Below, piece after piece: positions 7,622 to 15,440 of a stretch of DNA of 50,135 nt. A model generated the notes under the pieces. That model saw only the letters and a program-made list of their open reading frames with translations. It did not search any database and was not told the DNA's origin. Every line of letters begins with the position of its first letter. Position 1 is the first letter of the stretch. Source of the DNA: Bacteroidaceae bacterium. GTDB lineage: Bacteria > Bacteroidota > Bacteroidia > Bacteroidales > Bacteroidaceae. A program made the translations under genes and the position numbers. The stretch is taken from positions 1 through 50,135 of the forward strand of contig JAGCFN010000194.1 in assembly GCA_017650085.1 (NCBI GenBank), written 5' to 3'.

Positions 7622-10594
7622 TTACTTAATCGCAACTTTGCGCTGTCCCCAGATATAAATGCCTTTATGCTTTGGCTTGTTGCTGAGCTTTCGACCGCTA
7701 AGGTCATACCACGCTTTATCCTCGTTCTTGTTTAGGGGAAATGATTCTATTCCAGTTGTTGCGTCGTAGGGTCCAAAGAAGAGTAATCCGAAGTTGTCGA
7801 AACACGTCCACCATGAAGCTTCGCTCTTAGATGAACGTATGCCTATCTTTAATGTCGCAACTTTGGTCAATTCGACAGGGAGTTGGTTTTCATAGCAGCT
7901 GTCTGCAAACCATGAGTTGGCAGCCAAAGAGTTGTTGGGGACATATAGTTCTCCTTGCTTTGCGCATGTTCCCTCTTTCTTTTCTGCACAAGCGTCATCC
8001 CAGATGTTGTGAATCGTTATGTATGACGATTTTCCACCGCCGGTGGCATACAATTGAGCTTTGACGAGGTTATTTCCTTCTGTCCAGTCAGTATATGTTT
8101 TTTGATTCGTGCCAGGTCGTTGGAATGCATTAAGTGTCAGCATATAATTGCCAACAGGGAGTTGGGCAAGTGTTTGATAGGTGTTGAACGTTGTTTCCAT
8201 GAATTCTGCAACACCGTTCTTGATGCTTGCAGGTCCGTCAATCCATCCGTTGGCATCCTCGTCAAATCCCCGGTTTTCTATTAGCCACGATGCTGGTATA
8301 GGCTGTGATGGTGAAATGGGTTGTATGTTTCCAAGATACGTAACAAAGGTGTTTCTGAGTGTTGAAATGGCGTCCTCTATGTCATCTGTGCCATAACTGT
8401 CTTTCTCACCCTCAATGGTTGCCAATAGGCTTGTCATAGGTTCTCTTGCTTCCTCTATACTCATTTCTTCCGAAGAGGGTTTGCTGTCCACCTCCATCGA
8501 CTCTCGAGCCGATGCCAAAATGTCGTTCAGTTTGGGCATTGCCTTTTCTGTACAGAACTGGTCGAAAGCAGTTAGTTCGTCTTCGTCGAGCACCAGCCAA
8601 TGCTGTTGCGTGTTGAGGTCTGAAGCGTCGAAAGTGGCACCATTGAATGTTGCCTTGCTCGTGCTGGCCAATGCCTTTTTCCCGATTGTGATCCAGTAAG
8701 ACGGCATGTCGAGATTGGCTTTCTTGTAGTTGGACCTCGACGGCAACAATTGCACACGTTCGTTTGTGGAAGGCGATGTGCGTAGCACGACTCTGAAACT
8801 CTGATTCGTAGCGGACAATAGTTTTCCCGTGCCTACATTGCGCAAAATGTAGTAGGCTGTCTGTGGGTCGTATACTATATTCCAAGCATAGTTATCATCA
8901 GCTAAGGCTTTAGCTGCACTTGCCGGCTTATGTGCCAGATTGCCACTTTCTGAAACGAATAGAAGCGAAGTTTCGTTACCATTAGCATCATCGGTTGTTT
9001 TGATGTAGTATTTCTTCTCATCTTCTTGCGCAAAGGTATATGATGGTGATGCAAACCCGACTGTTGAAGAGCAGACCAGTCCGTCCTGATGCAAGGCGTG
9101 GGTGATGAGCACGTTTCCGTAGTATAATAATGTGTTCTCCGGATTATAGGTGTCTTCCCACGAGCCGTTGATGCCGTAATTGGGACCGCTGAACGACGAA
9201 ATTGGCCACATATGGGTGTTGTCGCCTGTCATATAAGCACTGTTGTCCTTGTTTAGGAATCGAATCATTTGTGTAGCTCTCGGTCCGAGCCATCTTCCAC
9301 GGTCGCCATCCTCACGATAGTTGCCGTTCCACCATATGTCGCTTGTGCCCACACCCACGCCATGATTGGTTTCATGAAGGATGGTTCCTGTTTGCTGATA
9401 GGATTCGTTTGGACCTACACGCATCCAACCGCCATAAGAGCAGTCTGCCGTTTGTGTGCCGGAACTGTAATGCACGCTTAGGTTAATGCCTTTGACGGAC
9501 GAGATGTTGTTGTAGAGCCACTTTATCTCCTCGACGGCCGAGGCGATGCGATAGTTTTCTTCTGTTCCGCCACCATTGTCGTAGTCTGCTGTTACTGAGC
9601 CCCTTGGTAGAGTCGGTGCCTTTATAATGTCGCCGTATGCCAACTTGTACTTATTAGTTAGAACATATGGGCGAACATAGTACATCGTGCCTGGTTGGAG
9701 CTTTTCCATTCTGTAGATTTCACCATTTGCAGAAAAGTTCTTTGTAGAACGATTGTCGAAGATGGTCGGCTCTGGATTTGTGCTCCAACAGAAGCCTTTC
9801 TCCAAGATTCCTGTCGATGGAGTTGCAGTCATTCGTCCTAGAAGTATGGTGGAACCTGCTGCCACGAATTTGTTGGTAGATGTGACTCTTGGTGTCGAAC
9901 CTGTGGAGTTTAGGATACGATAGTTGAGGGTGGCGTCGCTCAGGTTCTTTGCCAACGGACCGATGCTCTCGTTGCTGCCGCTCTCTATCAAAGCTCTTGC
10001 TTTGTTGATGGCGGTAGCCAATTCCTCTGCTCCATCACCTTCTCCAAGCACTTCCTCGGCTTCATCGAGAAGTTTCTGAAGTTCGGCGTGTTCGGCTTCT
10101 ATGTCAGTATCAAGGAGTGTTAGCTTTACGTCATCTATAGAAGCCCAGTTCGCATTCGTGGAAGAAACCTTGAAGCCGATACGCGTTGTCCCCTGCAAGA
10201 CTGTGAAAGTCAGGCTGTAATCCTTGCTTTCGGTTACCGTCAGCTTTTGGTCGTTGGCATAGAGTGTTGCTCCTGTGCAAGCAGAAACACTACCGGATTG
10301 TTGAACATTTTGACATCCTGCCGTCAGCTTATAGGTGCCAGCCGGCAGATAGAGGTCTTGACTTATCTCGACATTGGGAATCTTTCCACCTGAAGCCACC
10401 CAACGTTCCATATATATCATGCCGTGCTTGCGGCTAAAATGCGAGTTGGTGACGAAGTAGAAGCCGTTGTTGTCCCATCCGGCAAATCGAGCCTCGAAGT
10501 CGGGATTTTCAATGTAAGTGCTTGTCACGTCAGTATCTGCCAGTATGCTAATGGCTGTCAGCAGAAAGAAGCAGAAGAAAGTAATTTTTTTCAT
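7622..10594 (-). CDS. Secreted multi-domain protein with a zincin-like HExxH domain (function unknown)
   Basis: A 990-residue exported protein with a signal peptide (MKKITFFCFFLLTAISILAD). Domains by eye: N-terminal jelly-roll, probably carbohydrate binding (about 25-162); helical spacer (165-225); fibronectin III-like domain (about 232-330, GFCWSTNPEPT...GTMYYVRPYV); a catalytic-looking domain (about 332-510) with HETNHGVGVGTSDIWW at 407-422; a beta-trefoil lectin-like region (about 525-670); a helical region; a C-terminal beta-sandwich (about 770-940, ending WWTCFDNFGLLFF); and the short C-terminal tail. HETNH suggests a zinc metallopeptidase, but the third ligand is not evident because the metzincin position (HExxHxxGxxH) holds Thr or a neighbour. 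I cannot place it in a named family. It starts 21 bp after the metal permease gene with no promoter box visible, so cotranscription is likely. Confidence 0.75.
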   Translation of the reverse strand: MKKITFFCFFLLTAISILADTDVTSTYIENPDFEARFAGWDNNGFYFVTNSHFSRKHGMIYMERWVASGGKIPNVEISQDLYLPAGTYKLTAGCQNVQQSGSVSACTGATLYANDQKLTVTESKDYSLTFTVLQGTTRIGFKVSSTNANWASIDDVKLTLLDTDIEAEHAELQKLLDEAEEVLGEGDGAEELATAINKARALIESGSNESIGPLAKNLSDATLNYRILNSTGSTPRVTSTNKFVAAGSTILLGRMTATPSTGILEKGFCWSTNPEPTIFDNRSTKNFSANGEIYRMEKLQPGTMYYVRPYVLTNKYKLAYGDIIKAPTLPRGSVTADYDNGGGTEENYRIASAVEEIKWLYNNISSVKGINLSVHYSSGTQTADCSYGGWMRVGPNESYQQTGTILHETNHGVGVGTSDIWWNGNYREDGDRGRWLGPRATQMIRFLNKDNSAYMTGDNTHMWPISSFSGPNYGINGSWEDTYNPENTLLYYGNVLITHALHQDGLVCSSTVGFASPSYTFAQEDEKKYYIKTTDDANGNETSLLFVSESGNLAHKPASAAKALADDNYAWNIVYDPQTAYYILRNVGTGKLLSATNQSFRVVLRTSPSTNERVQLLPSRSNYKKANLDMPSYWITIGKKALASTSKATFNGATFDASDLNTQQHWLVLDEDELTAFDQFCTEKAMPKLNDILASARESMEVDSKPSSEEMSIEEAREPMTSLLATIEGEKDSYGTDDIEDAISTLRNTFVTYLGNIQPISPSQPIPASWLIENRGFDEDANGWIDGPASIKNGVAEFMETTFNTYQTLAQLPVGNYMLTLNAFQRPGTNQKTYTDWTEGNNLVKAQLYATGGGKSSYITIHNIWDDACAEKKEGTCAKQGELYVPNNSLAANSWFADSCYENQLPVELTKVATLKIGIRSSKSEASWWTCFDNFGLLFFGPYDATTGIESFPLNKNEDKAWYDLSGRKLSNKPKHKGIYIWGQRKVAIK

Positions 10595-10615
10595 GGAATA
10601 TTGTATATTGTGTGT

Positions 10616-11884
10616 TTACGTCGCTTTGTTTGCTTTAAAGCCGATGCTCTCGACGGCTCGCAGCACATCGTCTTCAAGATGAGAGCCAATAATTCTTGCG
10701 GTTCCGTCGTGAAGAGAGACTTGCACATGCTCTACGCCTTCCACAGAAGCAATGGCTTTCTCTACATTGGCTGCACAATGGCTGCAGTTCATACCTTCTA
10801 CATTATAAATAATACACGAGGCAAGTTCTTCATCATGATGGTGGTGGTGATGTTTCCACGGCCAAAGAGCATGAACCATGAGGGCAAGCAGCAGAGCCGT
10901 ACAGATATAGGAGAATATGCCAATGCCGCCATCGTGGCATGCAGCTTCCGTAATGCCGCTTTTTACGGCGAACCACTCTGCTGGCAGAAGATAGTCAATG
11001 CCAAGTCCGAAGAGCATAGCTCCGATGATGATAGAGAGAAGGTAGAGCCAAAGGGTACGCTTGCCGAATACTTTACCAATGACAAGCATCGAAGCAGAAT
11101 TGACAGCTGGACCTGCCATCAGCAACACAAGTCCTGCTCCTGGCGTAAGGCCCTTAGCCATGAGGGAAACTGCAATGGGAATGCTGCCTGTTGCGCAGAC
11201 GTACATGGGGATGGCAATTGCAAGCACAATGAGCATGTTGAGCAGTTTATAGTCGTGTAGCGCAGCCAGCCATTCGTTGGGAACAGCAACTGTGATTAGT
11301 GCGGCTATGAGTAAACCAACAACGAGCCATTTGCCCACGTCTTGCATCATCTCGACAAAAGCGTAGTCGAAAGCTTCCTTTACTTTTTGCAGAAGCCCCG
11401 TCTTTTCGGCCTTAACGTGAGAGCATTTCGAGATGGACGAATCATTTTCCTGTATCGCTTCATCCTTGTTCGTATACTTGTTGACCAACCAACCGCCAAA
11501 TATAGATGTGAACAGAGCAGCGAGGGGGCGAACGATTGCAAAGGGAAGGCCCATAAGAGAGTAGGTCGCTGCAATACTGTCAACGCCTGTTTGAGGTGTG
11601 GCAATCAAGAAACTGGTGCAAGCTCCGTGGCTGGCGCCTTCACGTCGAAGGCCTACTGTCGTAGGAATGACGCCACAAGAACATAGTGGCAGGGGAACAC
11701 CCAAGGCTGCAGCCTTCATGACACTCTTCATGCCTGGTTTTGCAAGATGCTTCGAATAAAGGGTTCGTGGCACGAATACACGCAAAATGCCTGCGATGAA
11801 AAAACCCAGAAGAAGGTAGGGAGCCATTTCTGCTGTCATCAGCACCAGTGCTTCCCAATATTGTTCAATCCATTCAAGTACCAT
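10616..11884 (-). CDS. SO_0444-type heavy-metal (Cu/Zn) efflux permease with C-terminal HMA domain
   Basis: A 422-residue inner-membrane permease of the UPF0718/DUF318 group. About eight to ten membrane segments surround the motif LPLCSCGVIPTT (65-76; Cys68 and Cys70) and AGPAVNSASM (257-266). A loop at 345-350 carries six consecutive His. A heavy-metal-associated domain follows at about 357-420, with MNCSHC giving CxxC at Cys367 and Cys370. Relatives are annotated as Cu/Zn efflux transporters. The fused HMA domain probably delivers or senses the metal. The upstream gene encodes a Fur-family regulator, and an inverted repeat (11930-11944) with a -7 box lies in between, so metal-responsive control is likely. 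The transported metal is inferred, not shown. Confidence 0.85.
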   Translation of the reverse strand: MVLEWIEQYWEALVLMTAEMAPYLLLGFFIAGILRVFVPRTLYSKHLAKPGMKSVMKAAALGVPLPLCSCGVIPTTVGLRREGASHGACTSFLIATPQTGVDSIAATYSLMGLPFAIVRPLAALFTSIFGGWLVNKYTNKDEAIQENDSSISKCSHVKAEKTGLLQKVKEAFDYAFVEMMQDVGKWLVVGLLIAALITVAVPNEWLAALHDYKLLNMLIVLAIAIPMYVCATGSIPIAVSLMAKGLTPGAGLVLLMAGPAVNSASMLVIGKVFGKRTLWLYLLSIIIGAMLFGLGIDYLLPAEWFAVKSGITEAACHDGGIGIFSYICTALLLALMVHALWPWKHHHHHHDEELASCIIYNVEGMNCSHCAANVEKAIASVEGVEHVQVSLHDGTARIIGSHLEDDVLRAVESIGFKANKAT

Positions 11885-11909
11885 AAAATGTCTTTTTAGT
11901 TTTCTGCTG

Positions 11910-11917
11910 CAAAGTTA
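11910..11917 (-). promoter_or_regulatory. Promoter -7 box for the metal permease gene
   Basis: TAACTTTG on the minus strand lies 25 bp before the permease ATG. No TTTG sits at the usual 19-21 bp upstream; the inverted repeat at 11930-11944 occupies that area, which fits a regulated promoter. Confidence 0.45.
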
Positions 11918-11929
11918 CGGCGGATTTCG

Positions 11930-11944
11930 TGCAACTGGGTTGCA
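11930..11944. promoter_or_regulatory. Candidate operator for the Fur-family regulator
   Basis: A perfect inverted repeat, TGCAAC-TGG-GTTGCA, lies between the regulator stop codon and the permease -7 box, where the -33 element would be expected. Its position makes it a candidate binding site for the adjacent Fur-family protein. The sequence is not a classical Fur box and the assignment is inference. Confidence 0.4.
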
Positions 11945-11953
11945 AAGTGCAGT

Positions 11954-12397
11954 TTATCGGATTGTTTCCTTTTTGGAAGCGCATTTGGGGCAAAGACCTT
12001 TAGCCATGTAGTTGATGCTTTCAAGGACGTATCCCTGTGGAAGGCTGACATTTGGTATCGGTATGTCATTGATGCAGAATGTGCGGCGGCAACATTCGCA
12101 GAAGAAGTGAACGTGCTGGTCGTCGTCGTGTTCGTGGCCGTCGGTACTATGACAGATTTCATATCGTACGCCATCGCTTCCGTCCTCAAGAACATGAACC
12201 AGATGATGCTCGCGAAACAATGACAAAACCCTGAACACGCTGGATTTGTCTAGCGATAGGATCTCGCATTCCAGCTCGCTAAGCGACATGGGTTGCTTGG
12301 CTTCTGCAAGTGCCCTACACACCAAAATGCGATTGGCCGTTGGCTTTATTTTGTGCGACTCGAGCAGAGTAGCACACAACTGAGAGTCGTATTTCAT
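11954..12397 (-). CDS. Fur-family (Zur-like) metal-responsive transcriptional regulator
   Basis: A 147-residue Fur-superfamily protein. The N-terminal winged helix (about 1-80) includes the recognition region LSLDKSSVFRVLSLFREHHLVH. The C-terminal dimerisation and metal domain has a His/Asp-rich stretch (DGHEHDDDQHVHFFCECC, 86-103) and two zinc-type cysteine pairs, Cys100-Cys103 and Cys136-Cys139. It lies directly upstream of a heavy-metal permease, which suggests Zn or a related ion as effector. It could act as a repressor relieved by excess metal or have a broader Zur-like role. The -7 box TAACTTTG is only 5 bp from the ATG, so the transcript may be nearly leaderless. Divergent from mtnN across an 88-bp spacer. 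Confidence 0.87.
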   Translation of the reverse strand: MKYDSQLCATLLESHKIKPTANRILVCRALAEAKQPMSLSELECEILSLDKSSVFRVLSLFREHHLVHVLEDGSDGVRYEICHSTDGHEHDDDQHVHFFCECCRRTFCINDIPIPNVSLPQGYVLESINYMAKGLCPKCASKKETIR

Positions 12398-12402
12398 GCT
12401 TG

Positions 12403-12410
12403 CAAAGTTA
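12403..12410 (-). promoter_or_regulatory. Promoter -7 box for the Fur-family gene (leaderless-like)
   Basis: TAACTTTG on the minus strand ends 5 bp before the ATG at 12397. Transcription starting a few bases after the box would leave almost no 5' leader. No -33 TTTG was found at standard spacing. Confidence 0.45.
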
Positions 12411-12454
12411 CAAAAAAAAATGAACTGTGAGCTATGAATATGAACTAATTGTTG

Positions 12455-12462
12455 TATCTTTG
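12455..12462 (+). promoter_or_regulatory. Promoter -7 box for mtnN
   Basis: TATCTTTG matches TAnnTTTG and lies 23 bp before the mtnN ATG. No -33 TTTG is visible at standard spacing. Confidence 0.5.
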
Positions 12463-12485
12463 CAGCAAAATCATAAATAATAGGT

Positions 12486-13175
12486 ATGCAAAAGACAATA
12501 GGAGTACTGACGGCGATGAGTGTGGAATATAACCAAGTCGCTGGAATGCTTCAAGATACAGAGACGGTGTCGTCTGGTCCTCAAGAGTTTCTTGTGGGAA
12601 AAGTGGGGGAGAGCAAAGTTGTTTTGCTGCAAAGTGGTATTGGCAAGACGAATGCGGCAACGGGTGTGACGAATCTCATTATGACCTTCCACCCCGATTG
12701 CATCATCTCGACTGGTGTGGCTGGAGGCATAGACACAAGGCTCGATGTGATGGATGTCGTTATTGGCAGAGAGGTTTGCTATCACGATGTCTTTTGTGGC
12801 GAGGGTTGCGACCCAGGACAGGTTCAGGGCTTGCCCAAGCTCTTTAGTGGTGACAAACGACTTGTCAAGATTGCAACGGCTCTGGAGACTGACGTACACA
12901 TTGTGTCTGGCTTGATTTGTACTGGAGACCAGTTCATCACGAATCGCGACGAATTGGATGCTATCAAGGAGAAGTATCCGCAAGGCCTTGCCGTTGATAT
13001 GGAGAGTGCAGCCATTGCTCAGGTTTGCCATCTTTGGAATGTTCCTTTCCTCAGTTTCCGCATTATCAGCGACACTCCTGGCGTGAAGGCTCACTTCAAG
13101 CAGTATCTCAACTTCTGGGACACGATGGCTGACAAGAGTTTTGCCGTAACCAAAGAATTCTTGAGCCAAATTTAG
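12486..13175 (+). CDS. mtnN: 5'-methylthioadenosine/S-adenosylhomocysteine nucleosidase
   Basis: A cytosolic 229-residue enzyme that cleaves adenine from MTA, SAH and 5'-deoxyadenosine, removing inhibitory by-products of SAM chemistry. The family core is clear: IGVLTAMSVEY at the N-terminus (Glu14 matching the conserved general acid region), the glycine-rich GVAGGID (77-83), VDMESAAIAQV (Glu174) that binds the ribose, and ISDTPG (Asp196) that contacts adenine. Length is normal for the family. It is divergent from the Fur-family gene and followed after 28 bp by an EamA transporter in the same orientation, probably one operon. Confidence 0.95.
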   Translation: MQKTIGVLTAMSVEYNQVAGMLQDTETVSSGPQEFLVGKVGESKVVLLQSGIGKTNAATGVTNLIMTFHPDCIISTGVAGGIDTRLDVMDVVIGREVCYHDVFCGEGCDPGQVQGLPKLFSGDKRLVKIATALETDVHIVSGLICTGDQFITNRDELDAIKEKYPQGLAVDMESAAIAQVCHLWNVPFLSFRIISDTPGVKAHFKQYLNFWDTMADKSFAVTKEFLSQI

Positions 13176-13203
13176 TTCAGCCACACAATATAACCTACCC
13201 TGA

Positions 13204-14127
13204 ATGAGAGGCGAACTTTTGTCCCTTCTTGTCGCTGTGATGTGGACCTTCACGGCGCTTTTTGCCGAAGTTGCAAGCAAGCGAATGGGTACGCTTGTAC
13301 TCAATGTCTGGCGAATGTTGCTGACTATCCTTCTGCTTGGCATAGTGCTTTGGTGGACTTGTGGCAAGCCTTGGCCGCAATATGCCAGCACAGATGTCTG
13401 GAAGTGGTTCTTGGCAAGCGGTTTCATGGGTTTCGTCTTTGGCGACTATTGCCTTTTCAATGCATATATTGTGATGGGAAGCCGTTTCGGCCAGCTCTTC
13501 ATGACGCTCGCCAGCCCCTTTGCCGCCATAGCTGCTTGGCTCATGATGGGCGAGACGATGAGCCTGCTTGCTCTGCTTGGCATGATTGTCACTTTGAGCG
13601 GAATCAGCATCTCCATTATGGGCAAGGACGATACTGGATCCAGACATTTGAAGCTCCCCAGAAAAGGTATTATGCTTGGGATAGGAGCAGGTATGGGACA
13701 AGGCATCGGGCTTGTTCTCAGTAAGCAAGGACTGATGCACTATGCTGCCGAGATACCGCCTGAAGCGACAGATGTGGCTGCCATGATGCCTTTCGCAGGC
13801 ACACAGATACGAGCCATAATGGGGCTGATTGGATTTGGAGCGACACTTCTTTTCTTGGGGAAATGGAGGAACATGCTTCGCTTCTTCACGGATGTTCGTG
13901 GAGCCGCAGCAGCGATGGGAACTATCCTGCTTGGTCCCTTCTTTGGCGTCAGTCTCAGTCTGATGGCAGTTGGAATGACAAATACTGGTGTGGCTCAGAC
14001 TTTGATGTCGCTCACCCCCATCCTCATCCTTTGGCCTTCTCGGTTGATGTTTGGCACGAAAGTCAGCTTGCAGGAAATGGTTGGAGCCGTCATTGCAGTG
14101 GCAGGAGCATCACTTTTCTTCCTTTAG
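13204..14127 (+). CDS. DMT superfamily (EamA-like) transporter
   Basis: A 307-residue inner-membrane protein with about ten hydrophobic segments arranged as two EamA repeats (about 3-140 and 155-305). Typical features include MRGELLSLLVAVMWTFTALFAE at the start, conserved glycines and small residues at helix ends, and VGAVIAVAGASLFFL at the C-terminus. EamA members export or import metabolites, and the substrate cannot be predicted here. It lies 28 bp after mtnN without an obvious promoter between, so the two may be cotranscribed. The tRNA-Ser promoter begins immediately after its stop codon. Confidence 0.88.
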   Translation: MRGELLSLLVAVMWTFTALFAEVASKRMGTLVLNVWRMLLTILLLGIVLWWTCGKPWPQYASTDVWKWFLASGFMGFVFGDYCLFNAYIVMGSRFGQLFMTLASPFAAIAAWLMMGETMSLLALLGMIVTLSGISISIMGKDDTGSRHLKLPRKGIMLGIGAGMGQGIGLVLSKQGLMHYAAEIPPEATDVAAMMPFAGTQIRAIMGLIGFGATLLFLGKWRNMLRFFTDVRGAAAAMGTILLGPFFGVSLSLMAVGMTNTGVAQTLMSLTPILILWPSRLMFGTKVSLQEMVGAVIAVAGASLFFL

Positions 14128-14128
14128 A

Positions 14129-14160
14129 TTTGGCAGATAAAAAAGAAAGTTGTAATTTTG
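14129..14160 (+). promoter_or_regulatory. Promoter of tRNA-Ser
   Basis: TTTG (14129-14132), exactly 20 bp, then TAATTTTG (14153-14160): a full match to the Bacteroidetes consensus, ending 11 bp before the tRNA. Confidence 0.75.
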
Positions 14161-14171
14161 CAGCCGCAAAC

Positions 14172-14258
14172 GGAGAGATGCCAGAGTGATCGAATGGACC
14201 GCACTCGAAATGCGGCGTACTCTTACGGGTACCCTGGGTTCGAATCCCAGTCTCTCCG
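14172..14258 (+). tRNA. tRNA-Ser(CGA)
   Basis: An 87-nt class II tRNA. The acceptor arms GGAGAGA (14172-14178) and TCTCTCC (14251-14257) pair perfectly. The anticodon stem CCGCA/TGCGG encloses the loop CTCGAAA, with anticodon CGA at 14206-14208, reading UCG serine codons. A long variable arm (around 14216-14234) is typical of serine tRNA, and the T-loop TTCGAAT is present. The discriminator is G14258 and CCA is not encoded. Confidence 0.96.
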
Positions 14259-14265
14259 CAACAAT

Positions 14266-14297
14266 GAAGGCAACCGGTTTGGCTGCCTTCTTGTTTT
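14266..14297 (+). terminator. Terminator after tRNA-Ser
   Basis: Arms GAAGGCAACC (14266-14275) and GGCTGCCTTC (14281-14290) pair with one mismatch and are followed by TTGTTTT. The 22-bp repeat array 2 begins 12 bp further on. Confidence 0.7.
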
Positions 14298-14308
14298 ATG
14301 GTGAAAAA

Positions 14309-14416
14309 CGACACGTTATACGATTGCGAACGACACGTTATACGATTGCGAACGACACGTGTGAAGTTTGCCAACATCACGTGTGAAGTTTGCCAACGAC
14401 ACTGCCGATGTTTTGC
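14309..14416 (+). repeat. 22-bp tandem repeat array 2 (CACGTGTGAAGTTTGC core)
   Basis: Four full 22-bp units at 14309-14330, 14331-14352, 14353-14374 and 14375-14396. The first two carry CACGTTATACGATTGC and the next two CACGTGTGAAGTTTGC. A terminal unit follows with CACTGCCGATGTTTTG (14400-14415). Order and unit types match array 1. It lies between the tRNA terminator and the promoter of the following gene. Confidence 0.9.
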
Positions 14417-14451
14417 TTGATGAAAAGTGAAGAAACTTTTCTACGGATTTC

Positions 14452-14482
14452 TTTGCCATGAGCGAAAAAAACACTAATTTTA
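14452..14482 (+). promoter_or_regulatory. Probable promoter of the EEP-family gene
   Basis: TTTG (14452-14455), 19 bp, then TAATTTTA (14475-14482), one base off consensus, 34 bp before the ATG. Confidence 0.5.
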
Positions 14483-14516
14483 CACCTGAAAAGAAACGAA
14501 ACTAAGACTGCCGACT

Positions 14517-15440
14517 ATGAATAAACGACATTTTCTCTTTGCCTTACTGACTTCGTTCCTGTTGATTTCCAGTAGGATGGCTTACTCGCAGGCAGAGGGA
14601 ATGGAGATACGGATGCTGACCTATAACATTCGTCACGGAGCTGGTATGGACGACATAGTCGACCTGAACCGGCAAGCTGCCGTGATTCAAGGCACAGAAC
14701 CCGATGTGGTTGGACTGCAGGAAGTGGACAGCTGTGTGAAGCGGTCTGGCTATATCCCTGAAGCGAAAATCTTGGGTGATGCTCTTGGAATGTATAGCAC
14801 TTTTGGAGCAGCCATTCCTCTGACTGGAGGCAAATACGGTGTTGCCATCCTCAGCAAAGAATGCCCTTTGTCTGTCCATCATCTGCCTTTGCCTGGAGTG
14901 GAAAAGAGAACCTTGCTGGTTTGTGAATTCGAGCATTATGTGTTCGCCACAACTCATCTCGACCTCAACGATTCCTGCCGTTTCGCCTCGCTCCCCATCA
15001 TTCTGGAAGAGGCTGCAAGTTGGGAGAAGCCATTCTTCATCTGTGGTGACTGGAATGACGAACCGACATCGACGCTCATCAAGCAGATGCGGAAAGACGG
15101 GTTCATTTTCTTGAACGGAATCACTTCCAGCAGTTTGAATTACACTTTTCCAGCTCCCAATCCAACCAAGACGATTGACTACGTAACGAGCTTCGGTCGA
15201 GTCACAAAGTCCACGACGGCTCGCAAGGTCATCAAGGAACCTGAGGCATCCGATCATCGCCCAGTTCTTGTGGGCGTTACAATCGAATTGCCGACCTCCA
15301 TCCAATCTCCATCGGCATCCCCCGACGATGCGAAACACGATGAAATCTACGACCTTACGGGCAAGAAGGTTGAAGGCGACAACTTGTTGCCAGGCCTGTA
15401 TATACAAAAGAATAAGAGGAAGAAGTTCGTTATCCGTTGA
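14517..15440 (+). CDS. Exported endonuclease/exonuclease/phosphatase (EEP) family hydrolase
   Basis: A 307-residue protein with a signal peptide (MNKRHFLFALLTSFLLISSRMAYSQA) and an EEP fold. Family motifs present are LTYNIRHGAG (Asn metal site), DVVGLQEVDS (Glu metal ligand), ATTHLDLND, ICGDWNDEPTS (the conserved D-x-N) and ASDHRPVLVGV (catalytic Asp-His). Family members cleave phosphodiester or phosphomonoester bonds in nucleic acids, lipids or inositol phosphates; the substrate is not predictable here. It ends with the short C-terminal tail (YDLTGKKV...GLYIQKNKRKKFVIR) found on other exported proteins in the window, so it is probably directed to the cell surface. The 3' end overlaps the convergent tcdA by 11 bp. 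Confidence 0.87.
   Translation: MNKRHFLFALLTSFLLISSRMAYSQAEGMEIRMLTYNIRHGAGMDDIVDLNRQAAVIQGTEPDVVGLQEVDSCVKRSGYIPEAKILGDALGMYSTFGAAIPLTGGKYGVAILSKECPLSVHHLPLPGVEKRTLLVCEFEHYVFATTHLDLNDSCRFASLPIILEEAASWEKPFFICGDWNDEPTSTLIKQMRKDGFIFLNGITSSSLNYTFPAPNPTKTIDYVTSFGRVTKSTTARKVIKEPEASDHRPVLVGVTIELPTSIQSPSASPDDAKHDEIYDLTGKKVEGDNLLPGLYIQKNKRKKFVIR

Noticed and set aside
7622-10594. Metzincin (HExxHxxGxxH) peptidase call
   Set aside because: The motif reads HETNHGVGVGT, so the third histidine is missing; only a general zincin-like label is justified.
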